Below, in pieces: positions 10,004 to 21,503 of a stretch of DNA of 64,000 nt. Location: assembly GCA_933228895.1 (NCBI GenBank), contig OW121852.1, positions 129,389,544 through 129,453,543 of the forward strand. The letters run 5' to 3'. Made by a program: the position numbers and the translations under genes. The DNA comes from Platycnemis pennipes. Its lineage: Eukaryota > Arthropoda > Insecta > Odonata > Platycnemididae. How positions within the stretch are numbered: the first letter of the stretch is position 1; each line of letters starts with the position of its first letter. Below the pieces are notes generated by a model. The model saw only the letters and a program-made list of their open reading frames with translations. It searched no databases and was not told where the DNA came from.

Positions 10004-12581
10004 CTATATATACTAATTTTGTAGCCTGTCAGTCAGTCATTCTGTATCCATGTTGTTGATTTCTCTCCCAAGTTTTAAGCTAAAAGAGTGAGGTTTGGTG
10101 CGTTGAGGGTGGATTCTCTGTTAGTATGATTTGGTAGTAGTTTTGGATTTTTAGCAGTTAGTAGTGCAGAGAAAATGCAAAACACGTGGTTCGTGGAAGG
10201 TAGTTGTCTGTACGTATGTGTGAGTGTTTGCAGCGCTAGAGGTTGGTTCATTAATTTGAGGTTATCTCCGAAGGCATCGGTCGAATTGAAGTGGGAGTGG
10301 TGTCGTTTGAAAGACGAAATCTGTGCACATTGCTTAGGCGTATATTTATTTTCGTTATTTGAGCAAAAAGTGTGAAAATTTAAGGGAGAAAAAATGGTGT
10401 TTTCTCTATCTTTTAACATGGGAAACTAGTTGCTATGAATTTTGTTTACGTTGCTAAGTAAATGTGTTTACTTTTTTGGAAAAGGGACTAATATTGGATT
10501 GAAGAAAGTGTAATTAGTTTCATCAATCAATTTTATAAGCATGAAAATATTCGGTGACGCTTTCAATGTGTAGATAATGATATAAAACAATTTTTGCCTA
10601 ACAGCCCCAATCTTGTGTAAGAAATGTGAATTTCAAAGCTAGCCGTTTTGAGGTACTTTTCTAATAGTTGAAAGAAGGTTATAAAACGTTTGTGGTGTAT
10701 TTATGTATGTTGCTAAATGAGCAGGTTGATTCGAAAATACACCCACCAATTCAAAATTATCAATGGCTGTCTTACACCCAAACCATTCCGTTTTTATCAA
10801 TTTAAATTAAACCTTCACTTATATCTCCACCTAAAAGGTATATATATAATTATCTTGAGATACTTACACCCTTGGTGTGATAGAAGAAGGAATTTTTGCC
10901 ATCATATTTGCTGCAATGACTAACCGATCGTCGGAGTGACTGTGGCCGTGTTCCAATCCACAAGGGCGTGCACTACGCTCTTGCACCCTTACGCTCTTTC
11001 TTGCACTTTCACCCTTTTCTGCACTTACTTGCTTTATTCCGGTAGTACCGCCATGGACACTTTGTGGCAGTGGTGTTTACTGCAAAAAGTTGACGAGCAT
11101 GCATCGTGTAGTGTCGGAAGACATTTATCTGTAAGCACAAGCTGGATGTGAAAGTTAACTACTTTTCTGTGCTGTTTCTGCATGTAATAATAAACCCTAT
11201 TTTTGAGGCGTTGTTCATGGTGTTTGGTTAAAGGATACGAAATCGCAACGGTGTTAATATTATGTCAACAAATGTTGATGCGCGAAATAATAAACAGGCG
11301 CAATTCACAACGCTCATTATTACTAAACAAGGCATTAATTGAAATATCCAAGAGCATATTAACATGTTATTTATTTCTCGTTAAATAAATTTTATCAATG
11401 TAGGATCCATTGCGATTATATCAATGCTGTCCAGTTCTGAAATCATGAGAAATTTACATAACTGAATGTATGCAAGAAATGTGAATAATAACTAAGTAAA
11501 TAAAGATTTACATTAATTACAAAATGACGAGCATGATTAGTTGCACCCTATATTGCTCTTGATAAAGGACAGAGCATTAGTATTAACAGTTCGTACCTAC
11601 CTGTAAGTAATATTACATTTGATGCCTGGATATGGGCTTTTTACACCAAATACTCTGTTTTCTCTTTTTTCATATTGCAAATTACTAATCCAATGACATA
11701 AAATTGTTTGGCTAGTTAACTTTCAATACTTGAGATGGTCCGGTATTTATTTACCAATGAGTAAGAACAACCTAATAATTATTTCAGTATGTAAAACACG
11801 TAAGTTCCACTTCGCTGTCGTAGTCCTCACACTATAGAAAGTAATAAATACTCTTTCATTTCGTGAGCACCATTTCTGCCGTACGTTAACGTCAATTTAC
11901 ACTAAAATACTTCTTAAATACATTACGAATTACTGTTCACAACTTTCTTCGCCTTAAGAAAATTTATCTGCAACCATGTTGTTTACTTTCAGTCAAACTT
12001 ATCATATATCGTTAAAATTTTACTCGTTTTACAGAAGTATATGAAGTTCTCATGACACACAAACATCAAATAATAATAGTTTGCATAATAGAAATCCGTT
12101 TCATCATCCATTCTTAACAATTCTGTCTCCTGCATCTCCTCTTTTAATATCGTAGTGCGCAAAAGGGATGTACCCTTACGTACACTAGGCCCTGGTGCTC
12201 TTCTTGATGCGCTCTGAAACGATTGAAATCGCACAACTTGACGTCACATCCGAAAGTTGACAATCGAAAAGAGCGGGTAAGAGTTTGAAGGGTGCATAAT
12301 GACGAATTGGAACACGGCCTGTATTTCTAAAATGGTACTCTCCTCAGTCTACTCCAGTGAGCATTGCAGAGAGGAATGAAATATATGATTTTTTTACACC
12401 AAAATGTTTCCTTATGTTTCACAAACTAATCCAGATTGTTTTCATGTTTGGGAAATATATACACATCCACATTTCCCACTACTCCCACATGAGTAGTGCA
12501 AAAATAAAGTAAAAACACAAAGTTCACCTCAAGAGCACACGAGACAGAGACTGCCTGCAAAGCAGGCAGCGGGTCTGCTAA
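10004..12581 (+). mobile_element. Helitron-like element 2, adjacent to element 1
   Basis: It starts with TCTATATATACTAATTTTGT, a typical Helitron 5' terminus beginning TC. It ends with a perfect 8-bp hairpin CTGCCTGC-AAA-GCAGGCAG (12551-12569), then a short spacer, CTAA at 12578-12581 and T. It begins exactly where element 1 ends. It encodes no Rep or helicase. Much of its length is a separate TIR element at 10944-12319. Confidence 0.65.
10941..12322. mobile_element. TIR DNA element nested in Helitron 2
   Basis: Inverted termini GGCCGTGTTCCAAT (10944) and ATTGGAACACGGCC (ending 12319) bound a 1376-bp unit. Further matching blocks lie inside, such as TGCACCCTT near both ends. TGT flanks both sides (10941-10943 and 12320-12322) and is a possible 3-bp target duplication. 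TIRs starting GG plus a 3-bp duplication suggest PIF/Harbinger, but TGT is not the usual TWA. An 81-codon minus ORF (12234-11989) is of unknown nature. Confidence 0.6.
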
Positions 12582-12723
12582 TCTCCATTAATAAGGATAG
12601 TTGGCTCTTCTCAGAAATTAGTCATTATTTTTTAAGAGGTGCTTGGATGTCTTTCTCCATATGCCGGGAGAGATAGTAACCAATTCAGAATTATTACTAA
12701 AAATTTTCTCATTACAACAATAA

Positions 12724-13270
12724 TATCTACAACTACATCTACATAATACCCAGAAAGCCACCATAAAGGTGTGCGGCAGGGGGAGATTTCATACCAAAAA
12801 CGTATTAAATATCATGCACAGCAAAGGATTAGTACTAATATGCTAGTCTAAAGTTAACAATTTAAAAAAAGATAAAATTTGCAAAGCAAGCATAGTAAGC
12901 AAGCAATTGTACGAGGAAAAAAGGTCATTTTGAATTTGTCAGTTCGGCAATCAATTTCTCTAATTTTGTGATTATGGTCCAGTCTGCCATAGTAAGTTGG
13001 GGTTCACAAAATATTTTTAACGTCATCGCTGAAAATATAGTCTTGGAATTTGTTTAAAAGATTAAGACTAAATTTCAACCTGCGATCTGACAATGACTCC
13101 CATTTTAATTCATTTAATAGACAGGTTACGCTAATATAGTTATCGTACCGTCCCTTAACAAATCTTGCCGATCTTCGCTGCACACGTTCATGTTCATTAT
13201 TTAGACCAATTTCTTACGGATCCCATACACTCGCAGCATATTCCAAATGAGGTCTAACAGGGGAAAAAGT
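12724..13270 (-). mobile_element. LINE family A, 3' end
   Basis: The minus-strand tail motif is followed by UTR and the C-terminal domain codons up to the VRPHLEYAAS region. Part of the UTR is deleted around 12900. Indels break the reading frame. Confidence 0.85.
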
Positions 13271-14684
13271 ACTTTGTGCTGGATCATTTATCGTGTGAAA
13301 TGGGTTCTAGGGAGGGAAATCTAATAACGGAGAGGGGGGCAGCATTCAAGTTAAGGAATGGTTTGAGGAGTCAGGCGTTGAGTCAGTGGCGAGGGTTGGG
13401 GAGCAGGTTGGAGGGGGATGATGACTAAGGGAAGATCGAGGGGGTGCTTGAAATTGAACGGGGTGGGTAGGGAAAACATTTCCAGATGAAGTAATCTACA
13501 GTCCTCAAACCATGCCTTCTTCTCAGGATTCACCTTTAGACTCTTGCGCTCGGAAATTCCAGAGTCAACATTGCCTCGTCATCGGAATCGTTCATTGTAC
13601 TCTATTCTCCGCTAATACTCCGGTCAAGTGGTCGACAGTCAAATATCCTCTGTGAAACCATTATATGAAATCGTTATGCAAACCATAAGTTGGCTGAAGC
13701 TAACCAGATAATATAGGTACATGAATAGAACTCAGTGACTCAGAATCCATGGTGACTAAAGCTGCCGCCATGGTAATAAACATATAACTTCGTTATTTCG
13801 TTGGTGTATGCAATGACAATAACTGAAATAGATAGATCAAGAAAGCGGTCTGTTCTTATGTGGCCTGTGCTCACCAGATATATTTATCGAAAGGTCACAG
13901 CTATGACCAATAGTTATCGCACACAATCATGGAGCAAAGTCTGCCTCCAAATTTTATTTCACCTGCATTTACATTCCTAGGTTATGCATTGACGTCCACT
14001 CTAATAAGGGTAGCCTATGGGTTATTTCATATTAATTGGACCAGGTGATTGCCCAATGGGTAACCGATTGTGGCCAAACTTGGCAAAACGTCATCATTTG
14101 ATAGACAAATGAAAACACCATGAAAAGTGACTACATATTTTACGGCATATTTCGGAAGACATTTAAGTTACAAACGTGAAAATGTGCTACTTTTAAAGCC
14201 CTTAAAATTAAAAAACAACGATATTAAATTATTATTTTAAAAATTAAATTTTTTGTAAAGTATATAACAATTTAAAATCTTAAAATTTATTTTTGACTAT
14301 GAATCTAAATCCTAGATTTCGCAAATTTTTCATATGCTGTAGACACAACACTCTTCTACAAATTAAAATGTTTGCCAGAGGTAATATTTCATGAAAGAGA
14401 GAAAAATATTTTTGAGTGCAGGCGTCACACCCACCAGTGGCTACGGCGTCAGGTTCAAGGTCGACCCTACGGTACTTACGTGTCTTCAGATTTCAGCACA
14501 CTGTCTCTTTCGCCTTCTTCTGACCAATTAAAACCGTATATACGCTCTTTAATCCACTTGGCTCGTGCCATTAGCTTCCCGTAGATGTGACCACAGCCCT
14601 TGAATACACGAGAGGGCGGCACCAGGCCTTTCACAGCGGTCAGCCTCGGAGAGCAATAGGCAAGCTTCGTTCCGTCTTCGGATT
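13271..14684. other. Unannotated AT-rich stretch
   Basis: No homology was recognised. A minus ORF at 13533-13351 has a proline-rich C-terminus (PAPQPSPLTQRLTPQTIP) and could be a transposon protein tail, but it carries no family motif. The rest has frequent stops in every frame. Confidence 0.4.
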
Positions 14685-15350
14685 TCTACATCTACATCTA
14701 CATAATACCCTGCAAGCCACCACAAGGGTGTGTGGCAGGGGGTGATTGCTCACCAAACATGCACTACATATCATGCATAAAAAAGGAATAGTATTAATAT
14801 AGTAGTCAGAACTACACTATTTAAAAAAGATAGAAATTGCAAAGCAAACATGCAAAAACATTCTGTTAGTAGGGTTAGCTTTAAGTACTCATACCAACAT
14901 GCAGCTACCAATGCTATTCATTGCTACTCTCCGATAGGACATATTTACCGTTATTCGTATCTCTTATTGTGCGAGGGAAAAAGGACATTTTGAATCGGTC
15001 AGTTCGGCAATCAATTTCTCTAACTTTATGATTATGGTCCAGTCTGCCATAGTAAGTTGGGGTTCGTAAAATATTTTTAACATCATCACTGAAAATATTG
15101 CCTTGGAATTTGTGGAAGAGATTAAGTCTAAATTTCAACCTGCGATCTGACAATGATTCCCATTTCAATTCATTTAATAGACTGGTTACGCTAATATAAT
15201 TATCGTATCGTCCCTTTACAAATCTTGCCGATCTTCGCTGCACACGTTCAAGTTCATTACTTAGACCGATTTCGTAGGGATCCCATACACTGGCAGCATA
15301 TTCCAAATGAGGTCTAACAAGGGAAAAGTAGCTGATTTCTCGTACATGAT
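14685..15350 (-). mobile_element. LINE family A, young 5'-truncated copy
   Basis: This is a complete 3' part: tail, full UTR, and an uninterrupted C-terminal frame (minus 15306-14914) ending SESSNE. The C-terminal protein differs from the copy at 1844 essentially at one residue (KYV versus KYA), which marks a young subfamily. It is truncated at 15350 in the CTCGTACATGAT codons. Confidence 0.9.
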
Positions 15351-15705
15351 AAATTCATGTTTGGCTTTGCCCCTCTTCTAATTTCATAGCATAATCTTTT
15401 AATATATTCTCCGAAGCCTCCTCCGCACTTCTCTTTTTAAGAAAACGGTGTCACCACCCGCCATCCACTATCACCCATTAATACTTTACTCTCAGGACAA
15501 ACAACGGGGAAGGCTGAACCCCTATCACAACTCGACCGATATTTTGTTTCTCTTCGCATATACGGTAGTCTTCCCAGCCCGATGAACTGTCTTCCCTTAT
15601 TTTTCCCTCCGTTCTCGTTTGTTAACTAGGCCAACTCTTAGTAACCCTAATGTTTGTAATCATTTCCCCAACAGCACATCACACATATGAATGATGATGT
15701 ATGCT
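15351..15705. other. No recognised feature
   Basis: Unique-looking sequence between LINE copies, with no ORF, RNA gene or repeat signature. Confidence 0.4.
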
Positions 15706-15962
15706 TCATCTACATCTACATGATACCCTGCAAGCCACCATCGCAATGTTTTTTGACGTTAAAAACATATTGCGATCCACAACTTGCTATAAGTGAACTC
15801 ATAAAATAGGAAAAAATTGATTGCCGAACCAACAGATTTAAAAAGTCTTTCTTCCCTCATACAATTATGAATATCAATAGCTGTAAATTCATTCAGTAGT
15901 ATATATAAAAGTGTATCAATGGATAGCATAGGTAGCTGAATGTTGGTATATACTTTTAATTA
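15706..15962. mobile_element. LINE A tail (-) joined to LINE A 3' body (+)
   Basis: 15706-15738 is a minus-strand tail complement ending at CCACCAT. From about 15752 the sequence is plus-strand family A, equivalent to the NILRTPTYYGRLD to GKY codons and the start of the UTR. It is diverged, with premature stops. The abrupt change of orientation shows an inversion or two insertions. Confidence 0.7.
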
Positions 15963-16021
15963 ACCGATGTCTATAGTTAACCGATTATCAGAAAGCAAGA
16001 CAGTATTAATATTAATATATT

Positions 16022-16552
16022 AGGATAGGTAGGTGAAATATTGGCAGAGTAGTCATACGTATTAAAATAGCACGTTTGAGCGTGCTTGATTTGCTATTTA
16101 AATATTTTTTCAATTGTAAAATTTAGACTAATATAGGTGCTAATCCATTTTTAACCATGATATGCTATGCATATATGGTGTGATGTCATCCACTGCCACA
16201 CAGCTTTGTGGTGGTTTGCAGGGTGATATGCTGAGAGATAGATTGTCGTACTGATAGATTTAAAATATCAGTTTTCCCGCGTACCGTTAGAGAGAAGAAT
16301 AGGCAGCGTGGCAAAGGGATAGGTAGGTGAAATATTGGCAGAGTAGTCTGCAGTGCATGTTGCATGTAATGACAACCTATAATCCATTTCTTATTATGTA
16401 GAGCCCAACGATATATCTGCATGTGACCCTATTATGTATCATGCCTCCATTAAATAACTTAGTTGCCTGTCAATAGTGCATGTTTGGTGATCTCTACCCC
16501 CTGCCACACACCCTCGTGGTGGCTTGCAGGGTATTACGTAGATGTAGATGAA
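16022..16552 (+). mobile_element. LINE family B, 3' end, internally duplicated
   Basis: Plus-strand family B UTR ends with CACACCCTCGTGGTGGCTTGC, GGTATTACGTAGATGTAGATG. The segment GGATAGGTAGGTGAAATATT with the following GGCAGAGTAGTC occurs twice, at 16024 and 16319. A partial duplication or two overlapping insertions is present. Confidence 0.75.
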
Positions 16553-16850
16553 ATGTGTGTGTCAGGGGAAGAATTCTCTCCAAACGTGCACTAAAAATCA
16601 TGCATAAACAAGTATAAATATTAATATATTAGTCTAAACATCACTAGTTGAAAAGATAAACATAGCAAAGGCAGCATGCAAAAACATGCTGTTAGTTGGG
16701 TTAGCTTCAAGACCTTATACCGACATGCAACTACCTCTGCTATGGATTGATTCACTCGTATGGGACATATTTACCGCTATTCATATACCTAATAGTACGA
16801 GGAAAAAAGGGCATTTCGAGTCTGTCAGTTTGGCAAACAATTTCTATAAT
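16553..16850 (-). mobile_element. LINE family A, 3' UTR lacking tail
   Basis: Minus-strand family A UTR begins immediately after the family B tail, without its own GTAGAT repeat or GCAAGCCACC motif. It therefore joins the B tail end-to-end. It ends in the ORF2 stop region. Confidence 0.75.
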
Positions 16851-16975
16851 TGAAGCATAGTATAATTTATAAATTATACTATGCTTCAAATTTGGAAGCC
16901 ACAGGTATGGTAGCTTTGTCGGATGTGGGATGTTAGATCGAAAAAACTATCATACTTTGAGTCTGACAAAATTCA

Positions 16976-18026
16976 GTACATCTACATCTACACCTACATC
17001 TACATAATGTCCTGAAAGCCACCATAAAGGTGTGTGGCAGGGGCAGATACGTAGACAGGGGGGGGGTCTGGTGCTTCGGACCCCCCGAAATATTTTCCCA
17101 AAAATTTTGTTGTTCTGATTTTAGCAGCGAACTTTACTATAGTGAGAAGAAGTAACTATGGGCACTGTAAAAGTAAATACCAAGCACTGAAACTAATGGG
17201 AAGAGATTTGTAACATGTAGGCACCGAATGGGCAAGACTGATTTGTTTCAAGTTACGCAAGACTTAGACCTTCCCCCTCCCCCCCGAAGCTAATTTATGG
17301 CTACGTACCAGGGCAGGGGGTGAATTCTCGCCAAATATAAACTACATATCATGTATAAAAAAGTATTAGTACTAATATACTAGTCTAAACTTCACCATTT
17401 CACAAAAGATAAAAATAGCAAAGTAAGCATGCAAAAACATGCCGTTAGTATCTTCAAGTCCTTATGCCAACATACAGGTACCAATATTATCCATTGCTGC
17501 ACTCGTATTTGATACATTGACCGTTATTCATATTCCGAATTGTACGAGGAAAAAAGGACATTTTGATTCTGTCAGTTCGGCAATCAATTTCTCTAATTTT
17601 GTGATTATGGTCCAGTCTACCATAGTAAGTTGGGGTTCGAAAAATATTTTTAACATCATCACTGAAAACATGGTCTTGGAATTTTTTTAGGAGATTAAGT
17701 CAAAATTTCAACCTGTGATCTGACTGTGATTCCAAATTTAATTAATTTAATAGGCAAGTTACGCTAGTATGGTTATCGTACCGTCCCTTTCCAAATCTTG
17801 CCGATATTCACTGCACACGTTCAAGTTCATTATTTAGACAGATTTCGTAGGGATCCCATACACTGGCAGAATATTCCAAATGAGGTCTAACAAGGGAAAA
17901 GTTGCTGATTTCTCGTGCATGATCGTCACATTTACCCAGTACTCTTTTGATGAATCCCAGTTTACGATTCGCTTGACCCATTATTTCACGTATATTTTTA
18001 ATCCAGGAAAGATCATGTGGTAGTGT
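16976..18026 (-). mobile_element. LINE family A, split by a hAT-type MITE
   Basis: The tail at 16976-17010 is followed by the terminal motif. A 268-bp insertion (17044-17311) follows, then UTR and ORF2 C-terminal codons through IREIMGQANRKLGFIKRVLGKCDD (minus). The frame is interrupted. It ends near 18026 next to a short piece of another LINE. Confidence 0.85.
17036..17319. mobile_element. hAT-type MITE with 8-bp target duplication
   Basis: The element 17044-17311 is flanked by GGCAGGGG on both sides (17036-17043 and 17312-17319), where uninterrupted LINE copies have one GGCAGGGGG. Termini CAGATACGTAGACA and the complement of its right end CTGGTACGTAGCCA match at 11 of 14 positions. 8-bp duplications and C(A/T)G termini point to hAT. 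It has no coding capacity. Internal G-run and C-run segments (17055-17065, 17274-17285) can pair. Confidence 0.85.
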
Positions 18027-18072
18027 GATAGGAGAATCGAGTGGAGGGCTGCGACAAACCAATCCCAGGATT
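18027..18072 (+). mobile_element. C-terminal scrap of a second LINE clade
   Basis: The plus strand encodes RIEWRAATNQSQDF, matching the minus-strand C-terminus RIEWRAASNQS at 22701. Only about 45 bp remain, between a family A LINE and the tandem array. Confidence 0.6.
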
Positions 18073-18150
18073 TTTTACCGATAGTAATGATAAGTAAGTA
18101 GACATTTTCGTAGAAAATGTAACTCCTGCTTAAATTCCCTTAATAGAAAG

Positions 18151-18905
18151 GAACAGAGGAGAATTGAAATTATCTCCATGCGAATTGAAACTCCCGGGAA
18201 CAGTTTATAGGTCTTGACAAATCATTGTGAAATCCAGAAGAAATGTGTGATGAAGAATAAGCTTTGAGGTTAGATATATCAGTCATAGTTTTTAGTCTCA
18301 GGAGCAGAGGAGAATTGAAATTATCTCAATGAGAATTGAAACTTCTGGGAACAGTTTATAGGTCTTGACAAATCATTGTGAAATGCAGAAGAAATGTGTG
18401 ATGAAGAATAAGCTTTGACGTTAGGTATATCAGAAATAGTTTTTAGTCTCAGGAGCAGAGGAGAATTGAAATTATCTCAATGAGAATTGAAACTTCTGGG
18501 AACAGTATATAGGTCTTGACAAATCATTGTGAAATCCAGAAGAAATGTGTGATGAAGAATAAGCTTTGAGGTTAGATATATCAGTCATAGTTTTTAGTCT
18601 CAGGAGCAGAGGAGAATTGAAATTATCTCAATGAGAATTGAAACTTCTGGGAACAGTTTATAGGTCTTGACAAATCATTGTGAAATGCAGTAGAAATGTG
18701 TGATGAAGAATAAGCTTTGACGTTAGGTATATCAGTCATAGTTTTTAGTCTCAGGAGCAGAGGAGAATTGAAATTATCTCAATGAGAATTGAAACTTCTG
18801 GGAACAGTTTATAGGTCTTGACAAATCATTGTGAAATGCAGAAGAAATGTGTGATGAAGAATAAGCCTTGACGTTAGGTATATCAGTCCTAGATTTTAGT
18901 CTCAC
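18151..18905. repeat. Tandem array, five copies of a 151-bp unit
   Basis: The unit starts GAGCAGAGGAGAATTG and recurs at 18151, 18302, 18453, 18604 and 18755, always 151 bp apart. Diagnostic sites alternate. Units 1 and 3 carry CCAGAAG and GAGGTTAGATAT; units 2, 4 and 5 carry GCAG-AAG or GCAGTAG and GACGTTAGGTAT. The pattern is A-B-A-B-B, so expansion partly went by 302-bp dimers. It is a short satellite or minisatellite without a coding frame. Confidence 0.95.
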
Positions 18906-19433
18906 AAACGACCAGTCGCCAGATTTCATTAGTGTTAACTTCCATGGTGAAGGAACAATGCAAAAACGAGAGGGGAAAACTGGTCCATTACCTGTAGAAC
19001 TGTTTGCAAGCAATGCCCTCTCATTTTCCGTCAGAGAAATTCTACACATTTTCCTCGGTCAGCAACTTCTCTGCCTATTTCCTGTACTCGTTTTACATGA
19101 TCTTACAATGTTGTCAGCAGCATAACGTGGGTATTCTGGGGACCATTTGCAGATTGGCTCCCCCTAAGTTTAACACTACAAATTTAATGTTTCTGCATAC
19201 TTTTTACTGCCCAATTTCTCATTCATAATCATCAATATTTCTTCTTGTTTTATAGCGTTGCATGAAAACTACTTTTTGTATATATACTATATATACTTAA
19301 ATAGTTACCCTTTGCTCCTCAATTTCGTTTGAGTTACTACTTCGACCTCCCTAATGGCATGAGATAATCGAATCTGCGGCCTTGCATTTGGGTACGTCAT
19401 GAACGTCACTTCGGACGAGGTGGTCAAATATTC
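18906..19433. other. No recognised feature
   Basis: Moderately AT-rich sequence downstream of the tandem array. An 85-codon plus frame crosses the array edge and looks fortuitous. TATATA runs occur at 19279-19297. Confidence 0.4.
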
Positions 19434-19557
19434 ATCCCGAAAACATACCATTTATCTCGTTCCTTCAGGAATCCGAGCCCTCGGGGCAATATGGCTAGTG
19501 AGATAACTGTGAGGAATTTGAGTGTGCCTTAGCGGTCGAATGGTATGTTTTCGGGAT
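19434..19557. repeat. Perfect 19-bp inverted repeat
   Basis: ATCCCGAAAACATACCATT at 19434-19452 is the exact reverse complement of 19539-19557, with an 86-bp loop. It may be a small MITE or TIR pair; no convincing target duplication was found. Confidence 0.7.
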
Positions 19558-19584
19558 AGCAATGGTATTCATCGTGATGGGTGC

Positions 19585-19835
19585 TCGGATACTCGCCGGT
19601 GTTCTGGTCCTCGTATTCAGGAATATTCAACTAGGTATTCAAGTATATGCTGAAGCAGTTGTCCTTGCATTCAATCGGGTAGTCATCCACTCATACAGGT
19701 ATCCACGTACTCATTCGAGAACTCATATATGCATTCGGGTACTCATGTTCTCATCGATGTGTTAACGTATTCACTCAGCCAAGTACTCATGTATTCGTCG
19801 GGTGCCCGTGTAATCATTTGGGTACTCAAATATCA
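19585..19835. repeat. Degenerate minisatellite (GTACTCATGTATTCGG-like)
   Basis: Repeated variants of TATTCGGGTACTCAT occur about every 12-24 bp, for example at 19733-19752 and 19784-19828. The units are too diverged for a clean period. The 67-codon plus frame here is a by-product. Confidence 0.65.
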
Positions 19836-20670
19836 ATGAACAAATACATTTGGCTAACTCATATTGACAGGGTATGGAAACATCAGAATCTATTATAGGC
19901 ATATTAGAAAATAAACAATAATAAGTGCCACTGCATGGATTAATGATAGTGAAAAACAAAAACTTTTTGTGTGAAGAAAATATACCACTGTCAAAAGAAA
20001 TAGGAACTAGATAGGCGACCAATTATACTGAAAGACATAGGCAGATAGCTACTCACAATTGGAAGTAAAACGGTAAATCTATTACTTGCTTTCATTAAGG
20101 AACAGATTCAAGTGCATGAACATACATGTCATGATAACAGATTAAAAAGAAGAAAAAACTGATGAGATAAGAGAAAATCAATGAACAGAAAAGTAGACAT
20201 CAATGCAAAGGAAAAGACATTGTGTGAAGCAAGAAAAGAAAAGATTCACAATATTGAAAATTATACATGTACATATTAGAATCAAAGATGTTATTAAATG
20301 ATACGTAAATAATTTTCAAAATGATATAAGTTAGTAATTTCGGGATACCTTTCACATCAAGAATATAAACATTACGTTCCGAGGAGGAATACCCTTTAGT
20401 TCTTAGGAGACCTCCGAGACGTGAAACACCATTTTAACAACCTTGACGCGGAATATAGCTTAAAAGTATTATGTTACATATTGACGGGGTCGCCAAAGTT
20501 ATCACAAATTATTTAAAAAATCGATCAAAATGTGATAATCAAGGTATTTATTAGGGTATCTCAATGCTTGTATTGAATGCTTAATTTTGCAAATGGAAAA
20601 AGGGGGGGGTTTAAAATAACTGGCAACCCCATGTGCACTGAATGAATGAATCTGAGGCAAGGGTTGCTCC
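19836..20670. other. No recognised feature
   Basis: AT-rich sequence with no supported ORF, repeat terminus or RNA gene. Confidence 0.4.
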
Positions 20671-21503
20671 ATCTACATTTACGTAATACCCTGCAAATCA
20701 CCTTAAAGGTGTGTGGCAGGGGGCGAACTCTCACCAAACATGCACTACATATCATGCATAAAAAGGATTAACATTTATATAGGTACTGTTCAAAACTACA
20801 GTATTTAAAAAAAAGATAAATATAGCAAAGCAAACATGCAAAAACATGCTATTAGTTGCGTTAGCTTCAAGTCCTTATACCAACATGCAGCTACCAATGA
20901 TATCCATTGCTACACTCTTACTAGATATATTTACCATTATTCGTATCTCTTATTGTGCGAGGGAAAAAGGACATTTTGAATCGGTCAGTTCGGCAATCAA
21001 TTTCTCTAACTTTATGATTATGGTCCAGTCTGCCATAGTAAGTTGGGGTTCGTAAAATATTTTTAACATCATCACTGAAAATATTGCCTTGGAATTTGTG
21101 GAAGAGATTAAGTCTAAATTTCAACCTGCGATCTGACAATGATTCCCATTTCAATTCATTTAATAGACTGGTTACGCTAATATAATTATCGTATCGTCCC
21201 TTTACAAATCTTGCCGATCTTCGCTGCACACGTTCAAGTTCATTATTTAGACCGATTTCGTGGGGATCCCATACTCTGGCAGCATATTCCAAATGAGGTC
21301 TAACAAGTAAAAAGTAGCTGATTTCTCGTACATGATCGTCACATTTACCCATTATTCTTATGACGAATCCCAGTTAACGATTCGTTTTACCCATTATTTC
21401 ACGTATGTGTTTACCCTAGGAAAGATCATGTGTCAGTCTTATTCCAAGATATTTAATGGATTCCACGTTTGTTAATTCATTATTTCTTATTTCGTAAGTG
21501 ACC
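20671..21503 (-). mobile_element. LINE family A, 3' end up to the GC-rich region
   Basis: Tail, UTR and C-terminal codons (minus 21352-20921, open) belong to the young A subfamily. ORF2 continues to about 21503 with a frame break near 21360-21420, then sequence changes sharply to the GC-rich block. The 5' truncation lies at the edge of the putative promoter. Confidence 0.85.

Noticed and set aside
18151..18905. CRISPR-like array
   Set aside because: The 151-bp units are continuous tandem repeats without unique spacers, and the context is eukaryotic.
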